Shown: one piece after another, positions 35,930 to 44,183 of the stretch
Layout: each line of letters opens with the position of its first letter
Numbering within the stretch: the stretch's first letter is position 1
NCBI GenBank assembly: GCA_964596985.1
Contig: CAZQWG010000002.1
Span: forward strand, 62,001 to 126,000
DNA length: 64,000 bases
Reading direction: 5' to 3'
Origin: GCA-020345945 sp964596985
GTDB lineage: Archaea > Thermoproteota > Bathyarchaeia > RBG-16-48-13 > GCA-020345945
Translations under genes and position numbers: made by a program
Notes under the pieces: generated by a model
Databases searched by the model: none
The model's input: the letters and a program-made list of their open reading frames with translations, nothing else
Told to the model about the DNA's origin: nothing

Positions 35930-36916
35930 ATGACAAAGAGGAGTATTGTCGTCCTTCTCATACTAACGGTAATCTTGATAATCTTGGGGTATTACAGTCA
36001 GCTTCCCATAACCACCGTTCAGACTATACTTGCTGTCGGGCTTTTACATGGTATATTGGAGTGGTTTCCTGTAGACCCGTTCGGTCGAATTCCAATGTAC
36101 GCTTACTCCCTCTTGGGTTTCTCCGGTTCGACCTTCGAGGTACTCATCACATACCTCAGACTAGGAAGCATACTTGCTGTATTGATCAAGCTACTCGAAG
36201 ACTTTATGGGGGTTGCTAGGATGGTCCTTGCCAAGGAGTGGCATAGACTGGTGGCTTCCTTACCCCTTGTGGACATCAGCAAGATCCTGGTGGGTTTAGT
36301 GGCAGTCTATTTTTCGTCCTATGCTCTATCGGGAGTTGGTCTCTTCCAATCCTTCCAAGTCCAACTAACAACCCTGTATGGTCAACTAACCAATCTAGTC
36401 CTCGGCATCGCTCTTATAGTAGTAGGCATTACAAGTAGGAGAATAAACAAGGGAGTTAAGGAGTCTCAAGCCGGCATCCTAGTGAAACTCAACCTTGGAC
36501 AACTCATCGTTGCAGGTCTAATGATAGGTACGCTTTCCCTGCCAGGAGTAAACTCGGGTCCAGCAGGTTTTGCAGTACTAACAATCGGAGGTCTCCAACC
36601 TACCCTTGGACTGAGGATCCAATACGTTATGATGCTTCCCCTATTCGTGAGAACGGTCATCCAACCCTACTCAGGTACGATCATCCTTCCCGCTGGGCTT
36701 AACGCAATACAAACAGTTCTACTTGTCTTCGCCGTCGCCTACTTCGGTTATATCACCCTTTCCATTATCATCGGCATAGCAAGTAGAATCGGCGCCTCGG
36801 AGATCTGCATCATATTCGGTTCCATACTCCTCATCGTCTTTGCGGCACAATACAGATTTTATGAAGGCATCTCACGCATGTTAGATACATTAGCACGCGC
36901 TACCTTTCCTAAATAA
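35930..36916 (+). CDS. UppP/BacA-like membrane protein, divergent
   Basis: 328 residues with about nine membrane helices. LAVGLLHGILEWFPVDPFG resembles the first UppP motif (GxxEFLPISSxGH), and LPGVNSGPAGFAVLT sits at the second. The conserved SRSG, including the catalytic Arg of undecaprenyl/polyprenyl diphosphatases, is missing. It may therefore have another substrate or no catalytic activity. A GTG at 35921 is an alternative start. Confidence 0.65.
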   Translation: MTKRSIVVLLILTVILIILGYYSQLPITTVQTILAVGLLHGILEWFPVDPFGRIPMYAYSLLGFSGSTFEVLITYLRLGSILAVLIKLLEDFMGVARMVLAKEWHRLVASLPLVDISKILVGLVAVYFSSYALSGVGLFQSFQVQLTTLYGQLTNLVLGIALIVVGITSRRINKGVKESQAGILVKLNLGQLIVAGLMIGTLSLPGVNSGPAGFAVLTIGGLQPTLGLRIQYVMMLPLFVRTVIQPYSGTIILPAGLNAIQTVLLVFAVAYFGYITLSIIIGIASRIGASEICIIFGSILLIVFAAQYRFYEGISRMLDTLARATFPK

Positions 36917-36920
36917 TTAC

Positions 36921-37204
36921 TCGGCAATGGCATCAAACACGTTGAATGCAAGAATATCACTATCACCACGAAGGAACTGAAAGACAGGTACCATGTCGCA
37001 TTCAAAGATAACGGCAAAGGCCTACCCAAACCAGTAAGAGAGAAGCCTACTCGAGAGAGGATTCAAAGGAGCGGAGAGCACGGGAAGCGGTCTCGGACTC
37101 TACCCAGTCAAAAGAATCATCGAAACCAGTAACGGAACAATCGAATACAAGGACACAAAGAAAGGAGTACAGTTCGACATCCACCTCAAGAAAGCAGAAA
37201 TCTG
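36921..37204 (+). pseudogene. Histidine kinase ATPase-domain remnant
   Basis: The first frame reads NGIKHVECKNITI (N-box-like) and HVAFKDNGKGLPKPV (G1 box). A frameshift near 37047-37053 follows. The other frame continues LLERGFKGAESTGSGLGLYP (F/G2 box) and ends VQFDIHLKKAEI-stop at 37204. Only the HATPase core survives and the sensor part is gone. It is a decayed gene tail downstream of the UppP-like gene. Confidence 0.8.
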
Positions 37205-37258
37205 AGAAAAAATGAAAAACCGATTCTTTTCCTGAAATAGGCTAGAAACGAATCGTTT

Positions 37259-37348
37259 TGGTGGGCCGGGGGAGATTCGAACTCCCGACCCCCACCGTGT
37301 AAGGGTGGTTTCAGTCTCATCGAATCCTGACCACTAGACTACCGGCCC
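37259..37348 (-). tRNA. tRNA-Val (TAC) with an insertion near position 26
   Basis: Acceptor strands GGGCCGG/CCGGCCC pair fully, with discriminator A and encoded CCA. The anticodon arm CCACC-CTTACAC-GGTGG gives TAC. The T arm is GGGAG-TTCGAAT-CTCCC. Between the D stem (GTCT...GGAT) and the anticodon stem lie 15 bases instead of one, so a 14-nt intron is inferred at 37310-37323. Confidence 0.9.
37310..37323 (-). other. Predicted 14-nt intron at tRNA-Val position 25/26
   Basis: TCAG of the D arm pairs with CTGA near the intron's 3' end. These are flanked by the bulges GAT and AA and an outer GTGG/CCAC helix, a relaxed bulge-helix-bulge. The exact ends may shift by one base. Confidence 0.68.
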
Positions 37349-37536
37349 AAACGTAAGGCTCCTCTAAGGCTCTACGGGTTACATATCTCTTTTGAAGTGA
37401 AATATCTCTATTATTGTGAACAGTAACGTGGTGTCAATGAGAGGACTGACACCAGCCAACGGTATGCACACGCTAGGAGAAGATAGGAACGAGAAAAGAT
37501 AAGGATTCCACTTATCCCTACAGCTCCTTAAAAAGG

Positions 37537-38652
37537 ATGGGACTTCCCCGCTCGCATTACATAGACCTCATTCTGGAATGCTTCACCATCCAATCAGTAT
37601 TCGTCTTACTCTTTCTCCTCGACAGATCGCTAGGCTATCTTCGAGTACCGTTACTCATACTGCTTATCCTTCTCCTTGCAGCTAGAGAACGAAGGGTAGA
37701 AGGACCTGCACCAATTGGTGTCAAATTGACACTTGTTATTGGATTATCCCTGCGAGTCTGGTACGTGTTGACGCGTACCCCCGGTTATAGTGATATCATA
37801 GAAAGGACAGCCGATGCAATCACCTCTCTCCTTTCAGGGGAGAATCCCTATTCGATTGCAATGGATATCTCTGCGGGAAAGTATCAGGGGTACAAGTACA
37901 ATCCCTTCACGTTCCTCTTCTATCTTCTCCCCTTCGTTACATTCGGGTTTCCCGGATTACTGGTCTGCAACCTGATCTTGGAATCCTTGATTATCGTGCT
38001 GATTTATCTTGTCGGTTCAGAGCTGGGATCGAGGAGAACCGGGTCATGGGCATCACTATTCTACGCGATCTGTCCAGTAGCAATCCATGAGGCGCTTTAC
38101 AGAGTTGTAGTCGACGTACTCCCTTCTGCTTTGACTCTTGTCTCATTATACTTTGCTTCAAGAAAGAAGCCGATGAAAGCCGGTGTGGCGCTTGGTCTGA
38201 GTATAGCCTCGAAACCCTTTCCCGGCGGTCCCTTGTTACTACTATTCCTGAAACTCAAGGAGGGAAGGCGCCAGATAATCTTATACTCTGTTGCAACCGC
38301 GCTTCTCCTGATCGTTCCCTTCGCGGTGTGGTCCCCTTCAAGTTACATAGGGAATACGATTCTCTTCTCGGCAGAGTCGCGTCCACTTGTAAGGGAAAGC
38401 ATCATGTATTTTCTCCCGGACAACTTGGAATCGATCATAAAACCATTGCAGCTGCTGTCCATAATCGTTGTACTGCTTCTATGGATGTTGAGCAAAGATA
38501 CCATCGAGAGTATCCCAATCTGGTATTTCTATCTCACGACTCTGATCATCGTCTTTAATCATTGGATCCATAGGAACTACCTGCTTTGGATACTGCCGTA
38601 TCTATGCATATGCTGGGCTGAGCGATTGGTGAGGGCGCATCGAAATCAATAG
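37537..38652 (+). CDS. GT-C/DUF2029-like membrane glycosyltransferase
   Basis: 371 residues with nine to ten hydrophobic helices. The first large loop carries YSDIIERTADAITSLLSGENPY and KYNPFTFLFYLLP, the acidic/NPY pattern of polyprenol-phosphate-sugar GT-C enzymes. The ending HWIHRNYLLWILPYL is also typical. It lies between tRNA-Val and tRNA-Ser. Acceptor unknown. Confidence 0.72.
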   Translation: MGLPRSHYIDLILECFTIQSVFVLLFLLDRSLGYLRVPLLILLILLLAARERRVEGPAPIGVKLTLVIGLSLRVWYVLTRTPGYSDIIERTADAITSLLSGENPYSIAMDISAGKYQGYKYNPFTFLFYLLPFVTFGFPGLLVCNLILESLIIVLIYLVGSELGSRRTGSWASLFYAICPVAIHEALYRVVVDVLPSALTLVSLYFASRKKPMKAGVALGLSIASKPFPGGPLLLLFLKLKEGRRQIILYSVATALLLIVPFAVWSPSSYIGNTILFSAESRPLVRESIMYFLPDNLESIIKPLQLLSIIVVLLLWMLSKDTIESIPIWYFYLTTLIIVFNHWIHRNYLLWILPYLCICWAERLVRAHRNQ

Positions 38653-38744
38653 TGGAGAAAAAAGGGCTCTTAAGAAGAGTGTGCCCGGGTAGTTGGCGCC
38701 GGGGAGGGGATTTGAACCCCTGCGGCGCTTATGCGCCACAGACT

Positions 38745-38758
38745 GACTACCTTATCGA
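38745..38758 (-). other. Canonical 37/38 intron of tRNA-Ser, 14 nt
   Basis: Exon CTGC pairs with intron GTAG. The bulges are TAT and TCA, cut after their second bases. The outer helix is the anticodon stem CAGGC/GTCTG. The match to the canonical bulge-helix-bulge is complete. Confidence 0.8.
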
Positions 38759-38773
38759 TAGCAGGCCTGCTCC

Positions 38774-38790
38774 TTTGGCAGATAATACTT
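38774..38790 (-). other. Predicted D-arm intron of tRNA-Ser at 22/23, 17 nt
   Basis: Exon TGGT pairs with intron GCCA. The bulges are AGA and AAG, with a short AG/CT inner helix. Splicing leaves the D stem TCCT/GGGA with the loop AGCCTGGTA. Confidence 0.65.
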
Positions 38791-38810
38791 CTACCAGGCT
38801 AGGACACCCC

Positions 38811-38857
38811 TAACGTAGCTTCCCATTTGCGGGAAGGCTAGGCCGCGTTCTCGTCCC
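38811..38857 (-). other. Possible acceptor-stem intron of tRNA-Ser, about 47 nt
   Basis: The junction is ambiguous within a run of G (anywhere from 3/4 to 6/7). The insert forms CTTCCC/GGGAAG and TAG/CTA stems and an outer AACG/CGTT stem. I could not find a clear bulge-helix-bulge at the ends. Confidence 0.5.
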
Positions 38858-38949
38858 GGCTCCTATGGGCTCTGCTCTCTCTGGGATGGTTCAAAGCTAA
38901 AAGCCTATTCTTTAAACCGGTTGGCAATCTAGTATTTGGCTCTGAGTAA

Positions 38950-39265
38950 GGTGATGGTGGACCTTGTAAGTGGTCGCCCCTCTAGGTTCGGTATCCCAAT
39001 TACCTTCTCAACCCCGGTATCCCATCAGCGCCCACATGTTCACCTTACCGATGCTCCCTCCCGGGCCTGTCGGATTCGGCGATGAGGAAGGTTGTCGTTT
39101 CCCTACGGAAACAATCCTTCTACACTGGCCCAATGGGGCGGTGTCTCAACGTTGGTTAAAGGGTCCTGCAACCTAGTCGGGAACAACGCCTTGCAAGTTA
39201 AGCCCCTGCGTATCGCCCGTTTCAGGTTATAGGGAAGGACGAGCTCCCCAGCCTCCACCATCACC
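38950..39265 (-). ncRNA. ffs: Signal recognition particle RNA (7S RNA)
   Basis: About 316 nt. The ends GGTGATGGTGGA and TCCACCATCACC are perfectly complementary (archaeal helix 1). The Alu part contains TATAACCTGAAACGGGCGAT. The SRP54-binding helix 8 contains CCGACAGGCCCGGGAGGGAG followed by CATCGGTAAGG, matching the archaeal consensus. It acts with SRP54 and SRP19 in membrane targeting. The 5' end lies only 16 bases after the ttuA-like gene, so its promoter must overlap that gene's 3' end. Confidence 0.9.
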
Positions 39266-39280
39266 AAGAACCTAAAACCC

Positions 39281-40255
39281 TTAGAACCCAATATAAGCGT
39301 CTCGCTGTTTCAAAGAAGCCTTCAGCTCATCTAGCTCCATACACGTCTTGCACAGCGTCTGCGATGATGGCTCTCCACACTTCATACACTTCTGTATTGT
39401 TGCGTCTGACTCTTCTCTCACCCTCGATCTGAGCTTCTCAAGCAACCTAACAAGGTTATACTTGATTCCTGGATGGTGTATTTCAAGTGTACCCAGTACT
39501 TCTCTGGCTTCCTGTCTCATAGAGGTCTCTCGATATGGACAGACAGCCTCTTGAAACCTGATGCCTGCAAGATGGGCGTAGAGGGCGATCTCTCTTTCAT
39601 GTATCTCGTAGAGAGGCTTCACTCGCTGAACGAATCTTGGATGTATTCCGTCGAGTTTTGGTTTGCTTCTTATCAGCCTCTCTACGTCTCCATGCATTAG
39701 GTTTAACAGGATCGTCTGAGCCTCATCGTCCAAGTTGTGTGCTGTCGCTAACTTGTCTACCCCTGATTCTCTGGCTAGAATGTTCAGTGCTCTGCGTCTC
39801 AGCATCCCGCAGAGCGCGCAGGACGATGGGCTTCCCCTCTCTTGCGCAACCTTGACCATCTCATCTAGGTTATAGCCGTACATCTCTTTGAACGAAGAAA
39901 CGGCCTGTTTAATCCTCAATTCTTTGCAGGTGGCTTCTGCAATCGTGCAGGCCTCTTTTCGGTACCCTTCGATACCCTCGTCGATCGTCAAGGCGACTAT
40001 TCTGCTGTCAGGGAATTGTCTCTCGATTTTGCTGAGGATGTGAAGAAGGGTAACGCTGTCTTTTCCTCCGGAGACAGCTACTCCTATCGTGTCGTCACGA
40101 TCGAACATACCGTATTTTGTGATGGTCTTCTTGACCTTTCTCTCGACGGATTCTAAGAAACACTTCTTGCATAACTGTTCTCCTGAATACTGCCTTCTGA
40201 ATATCGGTTCTCCGCTATTGCATCTACTGCAGAGGATGGTTTCTTCCAGCCTCAT
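39281..40255 (-). CDS. TtuA/Ncs6-family tRNA 2-thiolation enzyme
   Basis: 324-residue PP-loop ATPase that thiolates tRNA uridine. The N-terminal zinc site is CSRCN...CKKC. The PP-loop reads AVSGGKDSVTLLH. Iron-sulfur/catalytic cysteines appear in SSCALCGMLRRR and in AVCPYRE. The C-terminal zinc site is CMKCGEPS...CKTC. The choice between U34 (Ncs6) and U54 (TtuA) cannot be made by eye. It overlaps the upstream protease gene by four bases. Confidence 0.9.
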   Translation of the reverse strand: MRLEETILCSRCNSGEPIFRRQYSGEQLCKKCFLESVERKVKKTITKYGMFDRDDTIGVAVSGGKDSVTLLHILSKIERQFPDSRIVALTIDEGIEGYRKEACTIAEATCKELRIKQAVSSFKEMYGYNLDEMVKVAQERGSPSSCALCGMLRRRALNILARESGVDKLATAHNLDDEAQTILLNLMHGDVERLIRSKPKLDGIHPRFVQRVKPLYEIHEREIALYAHLAGIRFQEAVCPYRETSMRQEAREVLGTLEIHHPGIKYNLVRLLEKLRSRVREESDATIQKCMKCGEPSSQTLCKTCMELDELKASLKQRDAYIGF

Positions 40256-41412
40256 ATTGTTGCAAGTCCAAACCTTGTGAAAGAAAACATCACGTTTGCG
40301 GCTAATAAGGCTAGGAATGCGACGTTACAGAATTTCCTGATCTCTAGCGCGTTTTTCCCAGCCATCCTTGTTACAACTACTTCTAGGAACCGGTCTCCGT
40401 CAAATGGGTACACTGGTAGCATGTTGAACATGGCTGTGTTCAACCCGACTGCGTAGATCCAAAAGACCGACAAAAGAAAATGGTATGGGATCTGTCTGCC
40501 CAGCCGGTTGTCTAGGAGATTTGTCTTCGGACGGTGATAGTCTGATAGGATCACCCCAATAATCGCTCTTCCCTCTCTTACTGCGGTCTTGATCACTATT
40601 CGCCCTATCGATGTATCCATCTCAACTGTTTCTCCTGGAGAGACATCCGACATTGTGGTGGAGAACTGATCTACAGTCCCTGTTCTCTTTCCATCCACCT
40701 CATATATGACGTCGCCTGCAGTCAACCCTGTTTTCTCTGCCGGGTCGCCTTCGATCACCCTGACGATGAGAACCCCTAAAGACGCCGTCTCATAAAGGGG
40801 GCTTAGAACCAGAAAGAAATTGGAGAGGATCACAATACATGTGATTGCTGTTGCGAGGTTTGCAAAAGATCCAGAAGAGAGGATTCTGAGTTTGGTTAGG
40901 TCTCTCGCCTTGTTGAACTTCTCGTCATCCGGCTCAACGAATGCTCCCGGGATGAGTACGGCCAGAAACAGACCTATGTTCTTGATCGGTACTCCCTCAG
41001 ACCAAGCAATCGTTCCGTGGGCAGTTTCATGGAGGACGATCGCGATTACGACCGCTACCAGCAGGTATGGTGCTTGTCTTAGGCTTATGTTTACTCCGGG
41101 TAGGATCGGTGTGACCGGTACTGCGATTGAAGGCTTGTTGTAGAATCGGATTAGGTTTGCAGTAAGGAAGTATACAGTGAATACAGTGAGTCCGCTTCCA
41201 AAGGCTACCGCTAGGTTACCGATTACCTGAAAGAGAAGCCGATTCGCCTCCGCGCCCCTCTTAATTAGCGTATTCAGGCGTTGAGTCTTGTAGGTTATGT
41301 ACAGAATATGCGACCTTACTCCGAGCTGGCTTATTCTAGGGTTCCGTACCAGAAGGTTTATCGTTCCCCAAGTTACCAGCACTAAGAAAGCAGCGACCAG
41401 TAGATTCTCCAT
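40252..41412 (-). CDS. Site-2 protease family (M50) membrane protein with PDZ domain
   Basis: About 386 residues. The first membrane helices carry the zinc motif HETAHG. A PDZ-like domain lies in the middle (VIEGDPAEKTGLTAGDVIYE). The third ligand motif NMLPVYPFDGDR is near the C-terminus. It cleaves within membranes, typically in signalling. MENLLVAAF (ATG 41412) is the likely start; an upstream frame to 41460 adds 16 residues. Confidence 0.88.
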   Translation of the reverse strand: MENLLVAAFLVLVTWGTINLLVRNPRISQLGVRSHILYITYKTQRLNTLIKRGAEANRLLFQVIGNLAVAFGSGLTVFTVYFLTANLIRFYNKPSIAVPVTPILPGVNISLRQAPYLLVAVVIAIVLHETAHGTIAWSEGVPIKNIGLFLAVLIPGAFVEPDDEKFNKARDLTKLRILSSGSFANLATAITCIVILSNFFLVLSPLYETASLGVLIVRVIEGDPAEKTGLTAGDVIYEVDGKRTGTVDQFSTTMSDVSPGETVEMDTSIGRIVIKTAVREGRAIIGVILSDYHRPKTNLLDNRLGRQIPYHFLLSVFWIYAVGLNTAMFNMLPVYPFDGDRFLEVVVTRMAGKNALEIRKFCNVAFLALLAANVMFSFTRFGLATI

Positions 41413-41519
41413 CTTCCATTCCAGATATTCGGTAGATCCAAGGATACCCTGACAACACACAGGTATTAGTCGTGCATGCTACGGTTGCTTAAGTCTACTA
41501 TTTGACAGTTCCCCGTTCA

Positions 41520-41855
41520 TTGACCTTTGATAGACTGTACGTATCCCTTATAATCCAAAAAATTGGATCACGCTCACTTAACACATGCTTCTGTCCCTCT
41601 TGAGGCACATGCCGAACCTTACCAGTATGGTATATCTGGGAGAACAACCAGCTTCTAATCCCGATCGTGAAAGGTAGCGTGAAGGAGGGCAACATCAGAC
41701 AGAACAACCGGGTCGCCGTCACGATTGACAGCGACGCCTCACCCCACAAGGCAGTAACCATCGAGGGCACAGTGGTGATCGACGGGGAACTAAGCGGAGA
41801 GACGGAGAGAAGATTCTATCAGAGATACTTTGGCGCTCAGACCAACCGATCTTGA
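41520..41855 (+). pseudogene. PPOX-type flavoprotein remnant
   Basis: One frame reads LNTCFCPS, an in-frame TGA at 41601, then GTCRTLPVWYIWENNQLLIP and VKEGNIRQNNRVAVTIDSD, the typical FMN-binding split-barrel of the pyridoxamine-phosphate-oxidase superfamily. No clear start is present and the stop interrupts the frame, so the gene is decayed. It runs into the GH130 remnant. Confidence 0.72.
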
Positions 41856-42010
41856 AGCCGAACGAAGACTATGAACGGATGGGTAGGGTGCCAAATGTCG
41901 TCTTTAGCTGCGGTGCAGTTATGATTGATGATGAGGTCTATGTTTACTACGGTGGCGCAGACACGGTTCTCTGTGTCGCATCCTTCGAGTTGAATGAACT
42001 GCTCCCGTAG
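41849..42010 (+). pseudogene. C-terminal fragment of a GH130 glycoside phosphorylase
   Basis: 53 codons read ILKPNEDYERMGRVPNVVFS, then CGAVMIDDEVYVYYGGADTV, ending in ELNELLP-stop. This is the C-terminus of GH130 (mannosyl-oligosaccharide phosphorylase family). The first 250 or so residues are missing. GH130 genes commonly neighbour GT4 genes with a CGIATF motif, like the one at 42094, so this was probably its operon partner. Confidence 0.75.
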
Positions 42011-42093
42011 CACTCGCATACCTGTAAGTCTAAGAGGTTGAACTGCTCATAGGGTCGGCTGCGGGTATTCGAGCTTGATTCTTGGTGGAATGT

Positions 42094-43386
42094 CTAACCT
42101 ATGCATCTCTTGAAAAGTTTCGTATACCTTAGAGCTATGTTTGTCCAGTTCTTCGAGTTAGCGTATCTATAGGCTCTGCGCCCCATCGCGGTTCTCCTTC
42201 GCGGGTCAAGTAGTCCCATTATCTCATTGGCTATGGAGTCCGAGTCCTTAAAGTTGCATAGAACTCCTCTACTGCTACCGAGTGATTCTACGGCGTGAGC
42301 GAATGGGGTGGAAACGATTGGTTTGCCGAAACCCATGGCGTATGATAATGTCCCACTTGACGATTGGTGCTCATCAAGATATGGTGCTAGGTAGATGTCG
42401 GTCGCTTGGAGATATCTCGTCAGCTCCCTTTTCGTCAAGTATCTGTTATGGAACCTGACGTGATCTATTAAGCCAAGATTCTCAACTAGATCCATCAACT
42501 CATTCCTGTACGACTCCCCTTCACGTTTCCGAACCTCCGGGTGAGTCTCACCCAAGACTAGATACATGACTCTCGGCTCATTCTCCATGATCCTTGGAAG
42601 CGATTTGATCGCGTATTCTATCCCCTTTCCTCTATGCATCAATCCGAAGGTCGAGAGAACGACCCTTTCAGATAGATTTAGGTATGTTTTTGCCTTCGCG
42701 TTCGCCGAGAGGTTTATCTTAGGAACACCGTGAGGTATTACCCTAACCTTTCGAGCTGGTATCCCGTATTCTTCCATGAGAATTTTTCGGGACCGCCTTG
42801 TCATGACGATCACTCTGAGGCTCGTCTCCACAATTCTCATGACAACCTCTCGCAGTTTCTCCTCGGGGTTCCCCAGTACAGTATGGAAAGTAACAACGCT
42901 CGGCACTTGAAGTTCTTCCAGATAATTCAGTATGTAATCTCCCCAGTCTCCTCCGAATAATCCGAACTCATGCTGAAGATTGGACAAAGAGATGCCTGAG
43001 TCGTTGACGTAGTCAGCCGCTTCCTTGTAAGTCTTCAGAATCCTCTCTTCGATCTCGAACTTGACTCGAACGTCAGAGTAGTAGTAGTAGGCTCCCTGCT
43101 CGTTCACAGCAATCACCCTCGACCTCCGAAAGGCTCGCAACCTGTCAACCTCGTCTACGAGATCCTTTGTGAAAGTGGCAATCCCGCATTCCCTAGGAGG
43201 AAAGGAGCTAACAAAACATACTTTCGGGAGGCGGGTCCTCTTCGGTGACCTATAGGAGGTTTTGCCAGAGATGTCTCTCGGCCGCTCCCTGAGGTATCTG
43301 GGGATCTGCATCCTCAACCCTCCGCTAATCCTCTCCTCTTCCTTACTACGTCTCTCACTCCAGATTCTGGCTTGATCTCTTAACAT
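42094..43386 (-). CDS. GT4-family glycosyltransferase
   Basis: 430-residue GT-B enzyme. SSFPPRECGIATFTKDL opens the acceptor domain. SNLQHEFGLFGGDW and IPHGVP follow. The donor domain shows FGLMHRGKGIEYAI and LAPYLDEHQSSSGTLSYAMG, which contains the EX7E-like catalytic region. It likely acts on retained sugar nucleotides in the cytosol. Family members with CGIATF are often linked with GH130 enzymes. Confidence 0.88.
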   Translation of the reverse strand: MLRDQARIWSERRSKEEERISGGLRMQIPRYLRERPRDISGKTSYRSPKRTRLPKVCFVSSFPPRECGIATFTKDLVDEVDRLRAFRRSRVIAVNEQGAYYYYSDVRVKFEIEERILKTYKEAADYVNDSGISLSNLQHEFGLFGGDWGDYILNYLEELQVPSVVTFHTVLGNPEEKLREVVMRIVETSLRVIVMTRRSRKILMEEYGIPARKVRVIPHGVPKINLSANAKAKTYLNLSERVVLSTFGLMHRGKGIEYAIKSLPRIMENEPRVMYLVLGETHPEVRKREGESYRNELMDLVENLGLIDHVRFHNRYLTKRELTRYLQATDIYLAPYLDEHQSSSGTLSYAMGFGKPIVSTPFAHAVESLGSSRGVLCNFKDSDSIANEIMGLLDPRRRTAMGRRAYRYANSKNWTNIALRYTKLFKRCIG

Positions 43387-43721
43387 TTCGACTCAGCTGT
43401 TTTATCCGGTTGTGAGCGGTGTTCCATGCTAGTCTGTGAAGCCTGTATCAGGGGTTACTCTATCTCGATCTCGGAGCCCACCGACCATGCTGGGTTTATT
43501 CTTGAATCGAGTCCTCAACACTCTTTTCTTTTCGTGCACGCGCTCAATACCGTAACCTTCCTTGGGCTAGATTTAGACCTACCGAGAGACCCCCAAACGA
43601 ATGGATGTGGGTTTAGAAGAAAGAGTAAACACTGCACACTAGAGTGAATTATCTCTCAAAATACTCTTGAAGCTCTGAAACAGCTCCTATGTGAATTCTC
43701 CTTCTCTGTGATCTTTGATCG
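43387..43721. other. Intergenic region containing repeat A
   Basis: 335 bases. A 73-codon open frame at 43426-43647 has no recognisable features and is not called. The 36-base repeat A (43646-43681) lies here. Confidence 0.45.
43646..43681. repeat. 36-base direct repeat A
   Basis: Matches 28 of 36 bases of repeat B at 45445-45480 in the same orientation; the core is AATTATCT..CAAAAT.CTC. The pair flanks the IS110 remnant, the palindrome-controlled gene and the OB-fold gene. Confidence 0.45.
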
Positions 43722-43901
43722 CTACCTTCTTATCACGGTGTCCTCCCTTAATTCGTGGGGTATTTCTGCGGGCATGCTTCTATCCGCGGTCGAGCCGCAA
43801 GCTCGGTGTCCGGGGTTTCGCTTCACTACGTGGAAGGGTTCGCGGTCCTTCAGCATCCAGTAGATGACCTTGAGCATCTTCCTCGCGGTCGCCGTGATAA
43901 C
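43722..43901 (-). pseudogene. IS110-family transposase C-terminal remnant
   Basis: About 59 codons read VITATARKMLKVIYWMLKDR, then EPFHVVKRNP. This is the C-terminal end of the IS116/IS110/IS902 transposase. A stop directly precedes it, and the N-terminal catalytic part is missing. Confidence 0.75.
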
Positions 43902-44118
43902 CTACAAACATCAAACTAGTTCTCCTCCCAGCATACGATGGTTTATTCCTCAAACCCTATATCTGGAAGGAGAATTCAACATACCATCTAGCTAGCAATG
44001 CTAACTATGTCATGAATCACTAAATCTCGTTGCTAGTCTAGCACATTTTTGGTTCTCCTGCGTGCGTTTGCAGTGGGCGCTGTACGCACAGATAGGCATA
44101 CAAACACATAGTACGCGT

Positions 44119-44159
44119 TGTTTCAGGTGTAACGATGTTTATACGTAACACCTGAAACA
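44119..44159. promoter_or_regulatory. Long near-perfect inverted repeat upstream of a small gene
   Basis: Arms TGTTTCAGGTGTAACG and CGTAACACCTGAAACA match at 15 of 16 bases, with a nine-base spacer. It lies just upstream of a TATA-like ATATATAT at 44159-44166. Confidence 0.7.
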
Positions 44160-44165
44160 TATATA

Positions 44166-44181
44166 TGTAACAGGTGTTACA
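44166..44181. promoter_or_regulatory. Palindrome at the start of the small gene
   Basis: TGTAACAGGTGTTACA has seven-base perfect arms and shares the GTAACA/GGTGT core with the upstream inverted repeat. It sits between the TATA-like box and the GTG start, a repressor-like position. Confidence 0.7.
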
Positions 44182-44183
44182 AG

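Larger units (their letters stand above)
38694..38860 (-). tRNA. tRNA-Ser (GCT) with two or three introns
   Basis: The 3' half is clear: a type II variable arm GGCGC-ATAA-GCGCC, a T arm AGGGG-TTCAAAT-CCCCT, acceptor CCCCGGC, discriminator G and encoded CCA. The anticodon stem CAGGC/GTCTG forms only if 14 nt (38745-38758) are removed after CTGCTA, giving anticodon GCT. The D arm needs removal of about 17 nt (38774-38790). The 5' acceptor strand GCCGGG lies at 38855-38860. It is separated from GGTG at 38805-38808 by about 47 nt that form a hairpin, so a third intron is likely. Confidence 0.82.

Noticed and set aside
38970..39291. Short open frames on both strands
   Set aside because: They lie inside the SRP RNA gene, whose conserved structure explains the sequence.
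43426..43647. 73-codon open frame on the plus strand
   Set aside because: No recognisable pattern, no ribosome-binding site seen, and it lies in a decayed region; probably chance.
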